Positions 38,067-49,593 of a stretch of 60,168 nucleotides of DNA are shown one piece after another. Both the position numbers and the translations under genes were made by a program. Position 1 is the first letter of the stretch, and each line of letters starts with the position of its first letter. The stretch is from Bdellovibrio sp. Lineage in GTDB: Bacteria > Bdellovibrionota > Bdellovibrionia > Bdellovibrionales > Bdellovibrionaceae. The stretch spans positions 1-60,168 of the forward strand of contig JACMQO010000105.1 in NCBI GenBank assembly GCA_014376935.1. Direction: 5' to 3'. The notes beneath the pieces are model-generated. The model saw only the letters and a program-made list of their open reading frames with translations, was not told the origin of the DNA and did no database searches.

Positions 38067-39518
38067 CTAAGAACCGATATGTGTTTCATTCATCATCGCA
38101 GCACTTTCAGCTGCTTTTTTCTTTTTACGACGGATAAGAACAAACGCTAAGGCTGCGGTTAATACACCGACGGCACCTAACGACATCATCGTATCGTTAT
38201 CAATTCCACCGATGCCTTCAGTTGTTTCTTCTTCTGAAGAAACTTTCTTAGGTTTTTTAACTGCCGTCGCTGCTAGGTCATCAACTGGCGGCGGTGGAGC
38301 CATTTCAGTTGGTGGCGGTGGCGGAGGAGGGGGTGGTAATGCAGAAGCCTGATCTGGAGGCGGCGGCATTTGGTTCATATCAGGTGGTGGCATTGCGGCC
38401 ATTGGCTGTGCCATCGCCGGAGGTTGCGGCGGAGCTTCAGGCATTTGCGGCATTTGCGTGTGATCAATTAACGCCGCGTTATTGTGTAGTTCAGGTGGGG
38501 TGTTCATCGCAACCGTAGTTACGCCCGATGCTGATTTCCAATAACGTAAAGTTTCGCCTTCGTTCAATTTACTTTTTGATTCAACCGGATTCGCTGAATA
38601 AAGCTCTACCGATCCTTTTTCGTAACCTAAAATATTTTTAGCCACTTTTCTTAATGTATCACCTTTTTGTGCTACATAAGTTTCTGGAACCATACCCATG
38701 TCTTCATAATAAAATAGTGTTTTCGTTGAATCATCTGGGCGATTTGGTGATACGTAATAAACTTTGTCGCCGGGTTGTACGCCTCGCGATTTAAGGTAGC
38801 TATTGCCAGCAATTTTTTTCATTTCTTTAGTTTTGTCAGAAGAATAAATTTTTTGGCTGATCTCTTTTAGTTTTTCACCTGGGCGAGCCACGTAAACGGC
38901 ATTCACCCAACCGCTATCCACTTTATAAGGAACGCTAGCTGCGATTTTTTTGATTTCTTGTCCCGCTTTTTTCGGAGCCGGAGCATCGTAACTAACTGGC
39001 GCGGTTTCAGTCATCGCCGTGTTTGTGCCAGAATTTTCAATGACCGGAGTTTCAGTTAAAGTCGAAGGCTCAGACGTTGCCATTGCCGTATCAACCAATG
39101 GTGCTTCAGTGATGTTTGTCGCCGCGATATCAACCGGAGGCGGTTGAGACACATCGTTCATTGGCGAAGTCGCATTCATCGAAGGATCGTTTAAGCTTGA
39201 TTCATCTAATGTCGGAGCTGCAGCCACTTCATTTGCTAAAGCATCCGTTCCATTCGCCGCAATTTCAGGAGTTGGAGTGCCGTCAACTGGTGCCGCTGGA
39301 GCTAAAGCATCTTCACCAAGGGCCGCTTGAAGAGAAGGATCTGCCGCTGCCGTTTCGCCAGTTGCATTCGCCGCAAAACCGTCTGCATTTTCTGCTTCGA
39401 TTTTATCGACATCCGCGTTTTCAACAGTTTGAGACTCATCTTGAGATTGGTTCGATGTACAGCCAGACATATGAATTGCTGCAACTAGCGCACATAGAAC
39501 TAATAATTTATTTTTCAT
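38067..39518 (-). CDS. Lipoprotein with LysM-like repeats and a C-terminal membrane helix
   Basis: The 483-residue protein starts with a lipoprotein signal (Cys20 in MSGC), continues with a long acidic Ala/Thr/Glu/Pro-rich region, two LysM-like units (about 205-345: VYVARPGEKLKEISQKIY and YVAQKGDTLRKVAKNILGY), a polyproline stretch (about 350-425), and a hydrophobic helix (about 447-465) followed by RRKKKK. LysM binds peptidoglycan. A lipid at one end and a helix at the other is unusual; the layout recalls FimV-like proteins. No cytoplasmic domain of size follows the helix. Confidence 0.8.
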   Translation of the reverse strand: MKNKLLVLCALVAAIHMSGCTSNQSQDESQTVENADVDKIEAENADGFAANATGETAAADPSLQAALGEDALAPAAPVDGTPTPEIAANGTDALANEVAAAPTLDESSLNDPSMNATSPMNDVSQPPPVDIAATNITEAPLVDTAMATSEPSTLTETPVIENSGTNTAMTETAPVSYDAPAPKKAGQEIKKIAASVPYKVDSGWVNAVYVARPGEKLKEISQKIYSSDKTKEMKKIAGNSYLKSRGVQPGDKVYYVSPNRPDDSTKTLFYYEDMGMVPETYVAQKGDTLRKVAKNILGYEKGSVELYSANPVESKSKLNEGETLRYWKSASGVTTVAMNTPPELHNNAALIDHTQMPQMPEAPPQPPAMAQPMAAMPPPDMNQMPPPPDQASALPPPPPPPPPTEMAPPPPVDDLAATAVKKPKKVSSEEETTEGIGGIDNDTMMSLGAVGVLTAALAFVLIRRKKKKAAESAAMMNETHIGS

Positions 39519-39707
39519 GCCCTCATCCTTGATAAAAAGTAAAGAACTTCCAGTCCTTATTTAAAATACATTGCTTCATTTAATCACACCAGCCTTATAG
39601 CGCAATGTGGTTTCCCGAAGACTAGACTGATGTACCACAATTTTTAGGACTAACGTCCGGCAAATAGAGGACCAGTTTTTTTCTAGACGAATATAGCGCC
39701 GTTGAAT

Positions 39708-40181
39708 TTATTTAACAAATTTAAATGCAGATCCTGTGGCGACCTTGTTCTTATCAAACCAGCCTTCAGTCATTTCAAGCGCGTACATTGCTGGAGCACG
39801 GCTAGGGTAAGTCGGTAGATTTGTTTGCATGACCGAAGTCATTGCTTTCATCTCTTGTAGGTCGATAAGTATTTTGTTTCGATCAAAATAGCCTATGCTT
39901 AAATTGATCAACGTGTTTTTCATCCAAAAGTTTCGAATGTCTTCATCTTTAAAAATAAAAAGCATTCCGTGATCTTTTGCTAAACTTTTTCTAAGCATTA
40001 ACCCGTGCTCATGCTGTTCATCAGTTTCAGCGACTTCAACTGTGATATTTTTTTTATTCAAAGTAATTTTTTTAGTTTCAAACTTAACATCTTTGACTTC
40101 ATCTGACTTAGACGCAAAGGCCTGCATCGCGATACATAAACTAAGACAAAAAGCGGTTAGCCATTTCAAGCGCAATTCCAT
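39708..40181 (-). CDS. DUF192-family exported protein
   Basis: The 157-residue protein has a signal peptide (about 1-23) and a DUF192 domain with EQHEHGLMLRKSL, HGMLFIF and FWMKNTLINLSIGYFD, the family's central motif. These small beta-rich proteins are periplasmic and of unknown function. It overlaps the Ppx/GppA gene by 41 bases, which makes coupling or a shared mRNA likely. The C-terminal W-F-D and GSAFKF parts are as expected. Confidence 0.9.
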   Translation of the reverse strand: MELRLKWLTAFCLSLCIAMQAFASKSDEVKDVKFETKKITLNKKNITVEVAETDEQHEHGLMLRKSLAKDHGMLFIFKDEDIRNFWMKNTLINLSIGYFDRNKILIDLQEMKAMTSVMQTNLPTYPSRAPAMYALEMTEGWFDKNKVATGSAFKFVK

Positions 40182-41073
40182 GTCGAACTCCTCGGGTAGA
40201 AACTGTTATTTTGTTTTTATTAAAAAGTTTAAGTGTTTGAATCAACGTTAAAACACCAATCAGAATTACATCGGCGCGTCCCTCGGGAATGCCCATCGCA
40301 ACTTTTTCTTGTAAGGTGGCCTTTTGCAGACTTAATTTCCACTGCTCTAAAGAATTTAAATCAAGCTGAAATCCATCAATTCTATTCGCATCGAATTCAA
40401 CTAACTTCAGCTGAGCCGCAACCAATGCCGTCGGCGTGCCGGCAACGGCTAAAATTTCGGCGATCTGCCGGTCGTTAAAATAAACGATCTGGTTTAAATT
40501 TTCTATAATATTTTTTTCAGCGGCTTCGACTTCTTGAGTTGATGTCGGTTGCGCCGTAATAAATTTTTCTGTTAAGCGAACGCATCCAATGTTCAAACTT
40601 TTATTCTGAAAAATTTGCTTTAAATCGCCCGTTATAAATTCGGTCGATCCCCCACCGATATCAACCACTAAACGGGTTACGTCAGAAGTTTGTCCTGAAA
40701 TCGAACCTTGATAGGTGATTAAGGCTTCTTTTTCACCGGGGATAACTTCAATCGGGATGCCTAAAGCTTTGCCGATTTCAAAAAGTTCATCTCTATTTTT
40801 AGAATCCCGCGCGGCCGAGGTGGCCATCGCTAAAATTTTTTCTGGCTTATATAAATCGATCGTTTCTTTAAATTTGGTTAAGCAGTTTTTCGCACGAATC
40901 AAAGCGTCTGGATGCAAGCGTTTCGTTTTGTTCACATCTTGACCTAGACGAACAATTTCAACCTGATCTGAAATTATTTTTTCGATTCGGCATACGCCTT
41001 TGTCATTTTTACTGACTTCAGCGATCAAACATAAAAAGGTATTTGATCCTAGGTCTAGCGCCGCGACCTTCAT
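40141..41073 (-). CDS. Ppx/GppA family phosphatase
   Basis: The 310-residue protein has the ASKHA-fold phosphate loops AALDLGSNTFLCLIAEV and VVDIGGGSTEFI, characteristic of exopolyphosphatase/guanosine pentaphosphatase enzymes. It holds only the catalytic core (no C-terminal HD domain), like the short Ppx. It could degrade polyphosphate or pppGpp; the sequence cannot decide. It is the gene after gatB, one base apart, and overlaps the DUF192 gene. Confidence 0.9.
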   Translation of the reverse strand: MKVAALDLGSNTFLCLIAEVSKNDKGVCRIEKIISDQVEIVRLGQDVNKTKRLHPDALIRAKNCLTKFKETIDLYKPEKILAMATSAARDSKNRDELFEIGKALGIPIEVIPGEKEALITYQGSISGQTSDVTRLVVDIGGGSTEFITGDLKQIFQNKSLNIGCVRLTEKFITAQPTSTQEVEAAEKNIIENLNQIVYFNDRQIAEILAVAGTPTALVAAQLKLVEFDANRIDGFQLDLNSLEQWKLSLQKATLQEKVAMGIPEGRADVILIGVLTLIQTLKLFNKNKITVSTRGVRHGIALEMANRFLS

Positions 41074-41074
41074 A

Positions 41075-42547
41075 TTACGCTTGATCCAATTTTCTTTTTA
41101 AAATTTCATTCACCAAATCTGGATTCGCTTGTCCTTTAGAGGCCTTCATCGCAGCGCCAACAAAAAATCCAAAAACTTTGGCTCGACCTGCTTTGTATTC
41201 AGCGACTTGCGATACATTAGCCGCTAAGACTTCGTCGATCATCTTTTCAATGGCACCCGTATCGCTAACTTGCGCTAAGCCTTTGTCTTGAACTATTTTT
41301 TCTGGGGCTTCGCCCGTTTTCCACATTTCAACAAAAACGGTTTTGGCAATCTTTCCAGAAATAGCGCCCTTATCGATCAAGCTGATCAGATTTCCTAACT
41401 GTTCAGGCTTAATCGGGGATTGGTTAATTGCTAATTTGTTCGCGTTCAGTTCACGCAGTATATCCGTCATGACCCAATTTGAAGCCGCCTTCGCGTTTCC
41501 ACAAATGTCGGCCGCTTTTTCAAAATAATCTGCTAAATCTTTTTCATCGGTTAAAACCGTTGCGTCGGTTTTAGGTAAACCTAACTTTTCATGAAAGCGT
41601 TTTGCGCGCGCGATCGGGAGCTCTGGTAGAGTGCTCTTGATTCCTTGAATTTGTGCGTCTGTTAAAATAACGGGAAGCAAATCCGGATCGGGGAAGTAAC
41701 GATAGTCCTGCGCATCTTCTTTTAATCGCATAGAAAAAGTTCTATTTTTATCAGGATCATAAAGCCTAGTTTCTTGAACGATTTTTTTACCCGCTTCGAC
41801 CTCATCGATCTGGCGCTCTATTTCGTACTCGATAGCTTTTTCGACGAAGCGAAATGAATTCACATTCTTAATTTCAACCTTGGTTCCAAATTTTTCAGTA
41901 CCGATCTTACGAACCGACACGTTACAATCGCAGCGCATAGAACCTTCTTCAAGGTTGCCATCACAAACATCTAAAAAGCGAACGACTTGGCGAATGGCGC
42001 GACCGTATTCAGCTGCTTCTTGTGGGGTGCGAATATCTGGATCAGAAACAATTTCTAATAACGGAATGCCCGCACGATTGTAATTTAATAACGTTGCGTC
42101 CCCGTGATGCGTCGACTTGCCGGCATCTTCTTCCATGTGGGCGCGGGTAATGCCGACTCTTTTTTCGTAATCACCAACTAAGAAAGTAATTTCGCCTTTT
42201 TCACAGATTGGCAAATCATACTGTGAAATTTGATACCCTTTCGGAAGATCGGGATAGAAATAATTTTTTCTAGAAAAAACAGAGCGTTTGCGAATTTCAC
42301 AACCTAAGGCAAGCCCCGTTTTGATCGCGTATTCGATGACTAGTTTATTCACGACCGGCAAAGTGCCAGGCATGCCGACACTGATCGGAGACGTATTTTC
42401 ATTATCACCGGATTCAAAATTTGTGGCGTCGGCTGAGAAAATTTTTGAAACTGTTTTTAACTGAACGTGAACTTCAAGGCCGATAACGGCTTCGTATCCG
42501 CGACTGTTGTAAACTTTAGGTTGCGGTCTTTCAACATTAGAAGACAT
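41075..42547 (-). CDS. gatB: Asp-tRNA(Asn)/Glu-tRNA(Gln) amidotransferase subunit B
   Basis: GatB binds the misacylated tRNA and, with GatA and GatC, converts it to Gln- or Asn-tRNA. The 490-residue protein shows GLEVHVQL near the N-terminus, the PDLPKGYQISQYDLPI stretch, IVSDPDIRTPQEA and the C-terminal tail/YqeY-like helical domain ending GQANPDLVNEILKRKL. It overlaps gatA by 11 bases. Confidence 0.97.
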   Translation of the reverse strand: MSSNVERPQPKVYNSRGYEAVIGLEVHVQLKTVSKIFSADATNFESGDNENTSPISVGMPGTLPVVNKLVIEYAIKTGLALGCEIRKRSVFSRKNYFYPDLPKGYQISQYDLPICEKGEITFLVGDYEKRVGITRAHMEEDAGKSTHHGDATLLNYNRAGIPLLEIVSDPDIRTPQEAAEYGRAIRQVVRFLDVCDGNLEEGSMRCDCNVSVRKIGTEKFGTKVEIKNVNSFRFVEKAIEYEIERQIDEVEAGKKIVQETRLYDPDKNRTFSMRLKEDAQDYRYFPDPDLLPVILTDAQIQGIKSTLPELPIARAKRFHEKLGLPKTDATVLTDEKDLADYFEKAADICGNAKAASNWVMTDILRELNANKLAINQSPIKPEQLGNLISLIDKGAISGKIAKTVFVEMWKTGEAPEKIVQDKGLAQVSDTGAIEKMIDEVLAANVSQVAEYKAGRAKVFGFFVGAAMKASKGQANPDLVNEILKRKLDQA

Positions 42548-44009
42548 GCGGAGTTTTTCCTTTCACATCAGAAACCGATTCTAAAGCATAAGCTATATTT
42601 AGTATCTTCTGTTCCTCAAAGTGACTGCCCGTTAGCTGCATACCAATCGGTAAGCCTTCACTTGAAAGACCGAACGGAACGCTTAATCCAGTCAGGCCAG
42701 CTAAATTTGTAGAGGTCGTGAAGATATCATTCATATACATAGCTAACGTATCTTTTGATCTTTCATTTAACTTAAATGCAGGTGACGTCGTTACGGGGCT
42801 TAAGATCGCATCGCATTTTTTAAACGCTTCAACGTACTGATCACGCAACATGCGACGCACCTGACAGGCTTTATTGTAATAGGCATCAAAATATCCAGAC
42901 GATAAGCAGTATGTGCCTAACATGATTCGGCGCTTAACTTCGGTACCAAAACCTTGTCCGCGTGTTTCAGAATAAAAATCATCTAAGTTCATTGACGATA
43001 AGTCTTTGAAGTCGGCTCTGAATCCGTACTTAACGCCGTCGTATCTAGCTAGATTTGAAGACGCTTCGCTGGCCGAAATTAAATAATACATGGGAACCGC
43101 AAATTCAGTCAGGCTAACCGACACGTCGACAAATTCGACTCCCATTTTTTTTAAGCTTTCAAGGCTAGCGCGGTACGTTTTTTCGACATCTGGATGTAAA
43201 ACGCCTTTTTCGTATTCTTTTAAAATACCAATCTTCATACCTTTTATATTTGTGGTTAGATTTTTCGAAAACTCTGGAACTGGTTTCTGAGACGTTGTTG
43301 AATCCATTTTATCGTGACCACAAATGACCTCTAAAGTCAGTGCCGCATCTTCAACAGAAGAAACCATCGGTCCCGCCTGATCTAACGAAGATGCGAAGGC
43401 CACGATTCCATAACGACTGACGCGACCATAAGTTGGTTTAACGCCAACGATCCCGGTGAAGCTTGAAGGTTGGCGAATGGATCCACCCGTATCGGTTCCG
43501 ATTGTTCCCATCGCTAAACGCGCCGCTTGGGCCGAGGCCGAACCACCGCTTGAGCCGCCGGGAACATAATCTTCATTCCAAGGGTTTTTGCATTTTCCAA
43601 AATACGAGGTTTCATTACTTGAACCCATCGCAAATTCATCTTGATTTAGTTTTCCTAAAACAACGACGCCCGCATTTTTTAATCGCGTTACAACCGTCGC
43701 ATCATAAGGTGGAATAAAGTTTTCTAACATCTTAGAGCCTGCCGTTGTGCGAAGGCCTTTTGTACAAAGCATGTCTTTAATTCCAAATGCAACGCCGGCC
43801 AATGGGCCGACAGTTTCACCCTGGCTGATTTTTTTATCAATCGCGGCCGCATCTTCTAGGGCGGTATCGCTCATTTTAATAAAAGCATTTAATTTTGGGT
43901 TTAATTTTTCAGTGCGTGCTAGAAAAAATTTTGTGACTTCGACGGCGGATATCTTTTTTGTCGTCACCGCGTCTTTAACTTCTTTAAAACCGGCCTTTAG
44001 CAGATCCAT
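42537..44009 (-). CDS. gatA: Amidotransferase subunit A
   Basis: GatA is the glutaminase of GatCAB. The Ser-cisSer-Lys amidase triad is visible: GIKDML (Lys), GGSSGGSASAQ (Ser) and GTDTGGSIRQPSS (cis-Ser region). The 490-residue length is normal. gatC precedes it by 37 bases and gatB overlaps its end, so the three form one operon in the order gatC-gatA-gatB. Confidence 0.97.
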   Translation of the reverse strand: MDLLKAGFKEVKDAVTTKKISAVEVTKFFLARTEKLNPKLNAFIKMSDTALEDAAAIDKKISQGETVGPLAGVAFGIKDMLCTKGLRTTAGSKMLENFIPPYDATVVTRLKNAGVVVLGKLNQDEFAMGSSNETSYFGKCKNPWNEDYVPGGSSGGSASAQAARLAMGTIGTDTGGSIRQPSSFTGIVGVKPTYGRVSRYGIVAFASSLDQAGPMVSSVEDAALTLEVICGHDKMDSTTSQKPVPEFSKNLTTNIKGMKIGILKEYEKGVLHPDVEKTYRASLESLKKMGVEFVDVSVSLTEFAVPMYYLISASEASSNLARYDGVKYGFRADFKDLSSMNLDDFYSETRGQGFGTEVKRRIMLGTYCLSSGYFDAYYNKACQVRRMLRDQYVEAFKKCDAILSPVTTSPAFKLNERSKDTLAMYMNDIFTTSTNLAGLTGLSVPFGLSSEGLPIGMQLTGSHFEEQKILNIAYALESVSDVKGKTPHVF

Positions 44010-44046
44010 GGCATTTCCTTATCGATAACTTGAACTGATTAATTTT

Positions 44047-44328
44047 TTAAACAACCGGTGGAACTTTAAACAAGTGTCCCGCACGTTCGGGAGCATTCGC
44101 CACCATTTCTTCAGCCGAATTCACTTTTACGACTTCATCAGGACGCGCATAGAATTCGATTTCTGACGGCGTCACCAAGGGTTCGATGCCGTTTGTGTCG
44201 ATCGCAGAGATGTGCTGAAAATGACCTAATACTTTTGAAAGTTGTTCTGAGTAATATTCAGCTTCATAGGGTTTTAAATTTAAGCGCGCGAGCTTTGCAA
44301 TTTGTTCGATTGTTTTTTGATCAATCAT
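44047..44328 (-). CDS. gatC: Amidotransferase subunit C
   Basis: This 93-residue protein matches GatC, which stabilises GatA-GatB: IAKLARLNLKPYEAE near the N-terminus, then a DTNGIEPLVTP middle and the RPDEV turn. It is the first gene of gatCAB and diverges from ligA, about 106 bases away. Confidence 0.95.
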   Translation of the reverse strand: MIDQKTIEQIAKLARLNLKPYEAEYYSEQLSKVLGHFQHISAIDTNGIEPLVTPSEIEFYARPDEVVKVNSAEEMVANAPERAGHLFKVPPVV

Positions 44329-44344
44329 TTAGTCCTCGGGTTGA

Positions 44345-46468
<2,124 letters not shown>

Positions 46469-46483
46469 CCGTTCAGACAATAA

Positions 46484-46513
46484 AAACCCGTCTTTGTTCA
46501 AGACGGGTTTGGT
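46484..46513. terminator. Hairpin between ligA and the histone gene
   Basis: An 11-pair stem AAACCCGTCTT/AAGACGGGTTT (46484-46494 with 46500-46510) with a five-base loop has A-rich sequence on the left. The T-run on + is short, the A-run gives a better one on -, so it mostly ends the histone transcript and also ligA. Confidence 0.75.
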
Positions 46514-46542
46514 AAAAGAAATTTTAATTTCTAAGCTACAAA

Positions 46543-46737
46543 CTAGATATGGTCGATGATGATATCGCGAGCCATTACAGTTTTGCGGCCATCTGCTTTT
46601 GCAGATTCAATGCCTTTAGCGCAAAGACGTTCAATCGCCTTAGATAAAATATCAACTGTCTCTGCAGATGTATTCATTTCACTTTTTTCTTTGATGTACT
46701 TTTTAACTTTACTAGTTACTACTAAAACGTCAGCCAT
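46543..46737 (-). CDS. Single-domain bacterial histone (Bd0055-like)
   Basis: The 64-residue protein begins MADVLVVTSKVKKYIKEK and continues NTSAETVDILSKAIERL, then ESAKADGRKTVMARDIIIDHI. Three helices with the strap-loop RKTVMARD are the histone fold: T-V-x-A-R-D is the family hallmark shared with archaeal histones. It is closely similar to the Bdellovibrio bacteriovorus histone Bd0055, reported to bind DNA as a dimer and coat or bend it. A GGAGG ribosome site precedes the ATG. It lies beside ligA, converging. Confidence 0.93.
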   Translation of the reverse strand: MADVLVVTSKVKKYIKEKSEMNTSAETVDILSKAIERLCAKGIESAKADGRKTVMARDIIIDHI

Positions 46738-46802
46738 GATGCCTCCAATAGTTATTATGACTTAAAAAGCGTTACATGAGAGCTGGCGGATGACAAACAC
46801 AT

Positions 46803-48251
46803 CTAAGCGATTTGATGCGGCTGGTTAGATGATTCAGGTTTTTTCGATGAAAACTGCAAAAGTTCGGCTTTTCGAACTGTCGGGTCTTCTTCCATCGGAG
46901 CAATCCAAACATAAGTATTTTTTTCGTAAGCTTCGGTGCATTCAACATCGGTAAAGGCCGGCGACCACGATCCCGAATTCAAGTGTTCTACGGCTCCATA
47001 GTATTCGTGTCTAGCGATGTGCGTATGACCATAAACGATGCGACGAACCCCGGTAACCGCGGACTGTTTGGCTAGAAGTTGTTCGTCGGGCTCTTTGTAC
47101 TGTGACACTAGCGACGTAACAGAGCGTGCGTAGAATAGAAAAAACGGAACCATCAAAAGCAGCGGAACAAAAATCCAAAACAAAGAAATGCCGAAATACG
47201 ATTTAAGCGTCGATACAACAAAGTAGACCGCGACAAACGCAAATAGAATTAGAAATAATCGGTCTAACCAAAGTTCTTTCGCGATCAACAAAGGTTTCTG
47301 CGTCGCCGGCGTTATGAATAGTTCTTTTAATTCACGAACCACACCCGGGGTTGTATTTGATTGCTCGGCCACTTCACCTAGTTTTTTTTCAATACTGGTC
47401 GAAAGCTTAAACGGTTCTGCAAATCGATCGGCGGTTACGTGCCATAACGTCGCCACAGAACTCCATAACCAGGTCCAAATAATTAATGGCTGTGCTTGAA
47501 TTAGATATTTAAAAAAGAATTTAATATAACCACTTAAGTTCATAATATAATTTTTTTCAACGTGCGGATTAAATAACCCAAGCCCATTCATCATGTAGCG
47601 GCAGGCCACGTTGCCGAACGGTAAGCGAATTGAAAGCTCATTATAATCTAATAAAAATGGATTCACAGGATCTTCGCACATACAATATGGATCTTGCTGA
47701 TTGCCGTGCTCAATTAACGTGTCCTTTTCGCTGATATAAAACCAGCTCACAAAGCGAACGTTCAATTTATCTTCGTCATCTAGCTTTAAGAAATCAATAA
47801 AAAGTTTTTGAACCTTCGGAAAGTGAAATTCAACGTCATGATTTCCAGGAATAATAACTAAGCGATTTCCACGTTTGATAAATTCGGCTAAGGCTCGAAA
47901 AAATCCGGCATGTTCTTCTAAAATGACCTGGGCCTTAAAAATTGATTTTTCTTCTTTGGGGAATAGACCACGCCGCGTCTCTAACCAACTGATGTTGTAG
48001 ATAGGTTGTAATGGTAAACTCATGACGCTATCGAAATCAAAAATATCGCCGTTTAGAATCAGCTCAACTTTTCCACCATTGGCTTTTTTTTCAATATTAT
48101 CCAAAAAACTTATTAAGGCATCATCGATGAAAAATTCACGCGTCTTAAACTTTTTCCACATCGGATGCTTCGAAACGTCTTTGTGCCGTGGGGGCTCGGG
48201 GTCGGTTAAATGAAGATCACTGATGATCGCGGTGTAATATAAACTCACCAT
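46803..48251 (-). CDS. Membrane-associated calcineurin-like metallophosphoesterase
   Basis: The 482-residue protein has the metal motifs of this superfamily: ISDLHL (9-14), LNGDIFDFD, IIPGNHDVE, and a late GHTHIARH. Between the GNHD and GHTH motifs, two or three hydrophobic helices interrupt the domain (about 235-262 and 340-385). Membrane-inserted members are unusual; some UDP-2,3-diacylglucosamine hydrolases sit at membranes, but substrate assignment is not possible. It starts 30 bases from divergent murD. Confidence 0.8.
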   Translation of the reverse strand: MVSLYYTAIISDLHLTDPEPPRHKDVSKHPMWKKFKTREFFIDDALISFLDNIEKKANGGKVELILNGDIFDFDSVMSLPLQPIYNISWLETRRGLFPKEEKSIFKAQVILEEHAGFFRALAEFIKRGNRLVIIPGNHDVEFHFPKVQKLFIDFLKLDDEDKLNVRFVSWFYISEKDTLIEHGNQQDPYCMCEDPVNPFLLDYNELSIRLPFGNVACRYMMNGLGLFNPHVEKNYIMNLSGYIKFFFKYLIQAQPLIIWTWLWSSVATLWHVTADRFAEPFKLSTSIEKKLGEVAEQSNTTPGVVRELKELFITPATQKPLLIAKELWLDRLFLILFAFVAVYFVVSTLKSYFGISLFWIFVPLLLMVPFFLFYARSVTSLVSQYKEPDEQLLAKQSAVTGVRRIVYGHTHIARHEYYGAVEHLNSGSWSPAFTDVECTEAYEKNTYVWIAPMEEDPTVRKAELLQFSSKKPESSNQPHQIA

Positions 48252-48281
48252 GACATCGTTTCACGTTTCTGTTTTAATGTC

Positions 48282-49574
48282 ATGATGAGCCAGACGTCTT
48301 TAAGAAATTTAAAAACCCCGATTGCCGTTATTGGTCTAGGTAAAAGCGGAAACTCTGCTTTGAATTTGTTGAAAGCCGCAGGTTTTTCTAACGGTGATTT
48401 GTTAACGTACGACGATAAAGATTTGACCGCTCAATTTTGCCAAGCTGCAGATCTGGCCGCTAAAAATCCACAGACTCTTGTTGTTTCTCCGGGTGTTCCG
48501 CTGGCTACACCTTGGATTCAAAAACTAATTCAATCAGGAGCGCATCTAACATCTGAAATAACGTTAACCGCAAGTTTATTAACAAGCGAAAAAGTAATTG
48601 GCATCACGGGTTCTGTCGGAAAAAGCACGGTCACTTCTATTTTAGGAGCCGGCGCAGTTGCAGACGATGAAAACAGTTTTGTGGGTGGGAATCTAGGAAC
48701 GCCTTTTTGCCATTACGGACTATCAATTTTATCCGGAAAAACACCTGCGAAATGGGTGGTTTTAGAATTATCAAGCTATCAACTAGAAAATTGCGCGGGT
48801 TTAGTTTTGGATTTTTCGGCAATTACTTTTTTATCACCCAACCACCTAGAGAGATATGAAAGCCTAGAACAATATTATAATACAAAATTAAAAATCACCC
48901 AAATGACGAAAAATATTTGTGTTGTAAACCAATCATCACCCGATGCCGTTCAGTTTTCAAAGCTGGCTTCATGCCCTGTTAAGTTAGTTAACGCCCAACA
49001 TAATTTATCAGATGAACAAAAACAAAAAATTGCCCTAATCGGACAGCACAACCACGATAACTTTGCCGTAGCCCAAGAGCTAGGTAAGGTTGCCGGATTT
49101 AAGCCTGCTTCGTTAGAGCAAATGTATCACTTCAAAGGATTATCTCACCGCTTAGAAAACGTCGGCGTCGTTAACGGCGTCACTTATGTGAACGATAGTA
49201 AAGCGACCGCCATGGATTCAGTTCTGGTCGCGACCGAAGGTTGCCTTGAAAAAGTTTCTGCCAACCACACGCTTCATTTATTGTTAGGCGGAAAAGACAA
49301 AAATCTTCCGTGGGAACAATTATCTATTTTAAAAGATGAAAAGAAAATTCAACCGGTATTTTTTGGGGCTTGCGGCGATTTAGCTAAAGAGAAATCTAAG
49401 TTAAACGGCCCCACCTTTAAAAGCTTAAATGCCGCTTTAGATTATGTTCTGTCGGTCGAAAAAACTGGGGATGTTGTGCTTTTAAGTCCCGGCGGAACAA
49501 GTTTAGATGAATTTAAGAATTTTGAAGACCGAGGCCAGTTCTTTACTAAAAAAGTGATCCGCTTCGCTAAGTAA
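48282..49574 (+). CDS. murD: UDP-N-acetylmuramoyl-L-alanine:D-glutamate ligase
   Basis: MurD adds D-Glu to UDP-MurNAc-L-Ala. The 430-residue protein shows the N-terminal UDP-binding VIGLGKSG, the ATP loop GSVGKST (110-116), the ELSSYQLE segment, GLSHRLENVG and LLSPGGTSLDEFKNFEDRG near the end. It is not in a dcw cluster here, which is unusual among proteobacteria, but stands alone between a divergent phosphoesterase and a converging surface protein. Confidence 0.96.
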   Translation: MMSQTSLRNLKTPIAVIGLGKSGNSALNLLKAAGFSNGDLLTYDDKDLTAQFCQAADLAAKNPQTLVVSPGVPLATPWIQKLIQSGAHLTSEITLTASLLTSEKVIGITGSVGKSTVTSILGAGAVADDENSFVGGNLGTPFCHYGLSILSGKTPAKWVVLELSSYQLENCAGLVLDFSAITFLSPNHLERYESLEQYYNTKLKITQMTKNICVVNQSSPDAVQFSKLASCPVKLVNAQHNLSDEQKQKIALIGQHNHDNFAVAQELGKVAGFKPASLEQMYHFKGLSHRLENVGVVNGVTYVNDSKATAMDSVLVATEGCLEKVSANHTLHLLLGGKDKNLPWEQLSILKDEKKIQPVFFGACGDLAKEKSKLNGPTFKSLNAALDYVLSVEKTGDVVLLSPGGTSLDEFKNFEDRGQFFTKKVIRFAK

Positions 49575-49593
49575 TTTGTTCTAAAAACGATTT

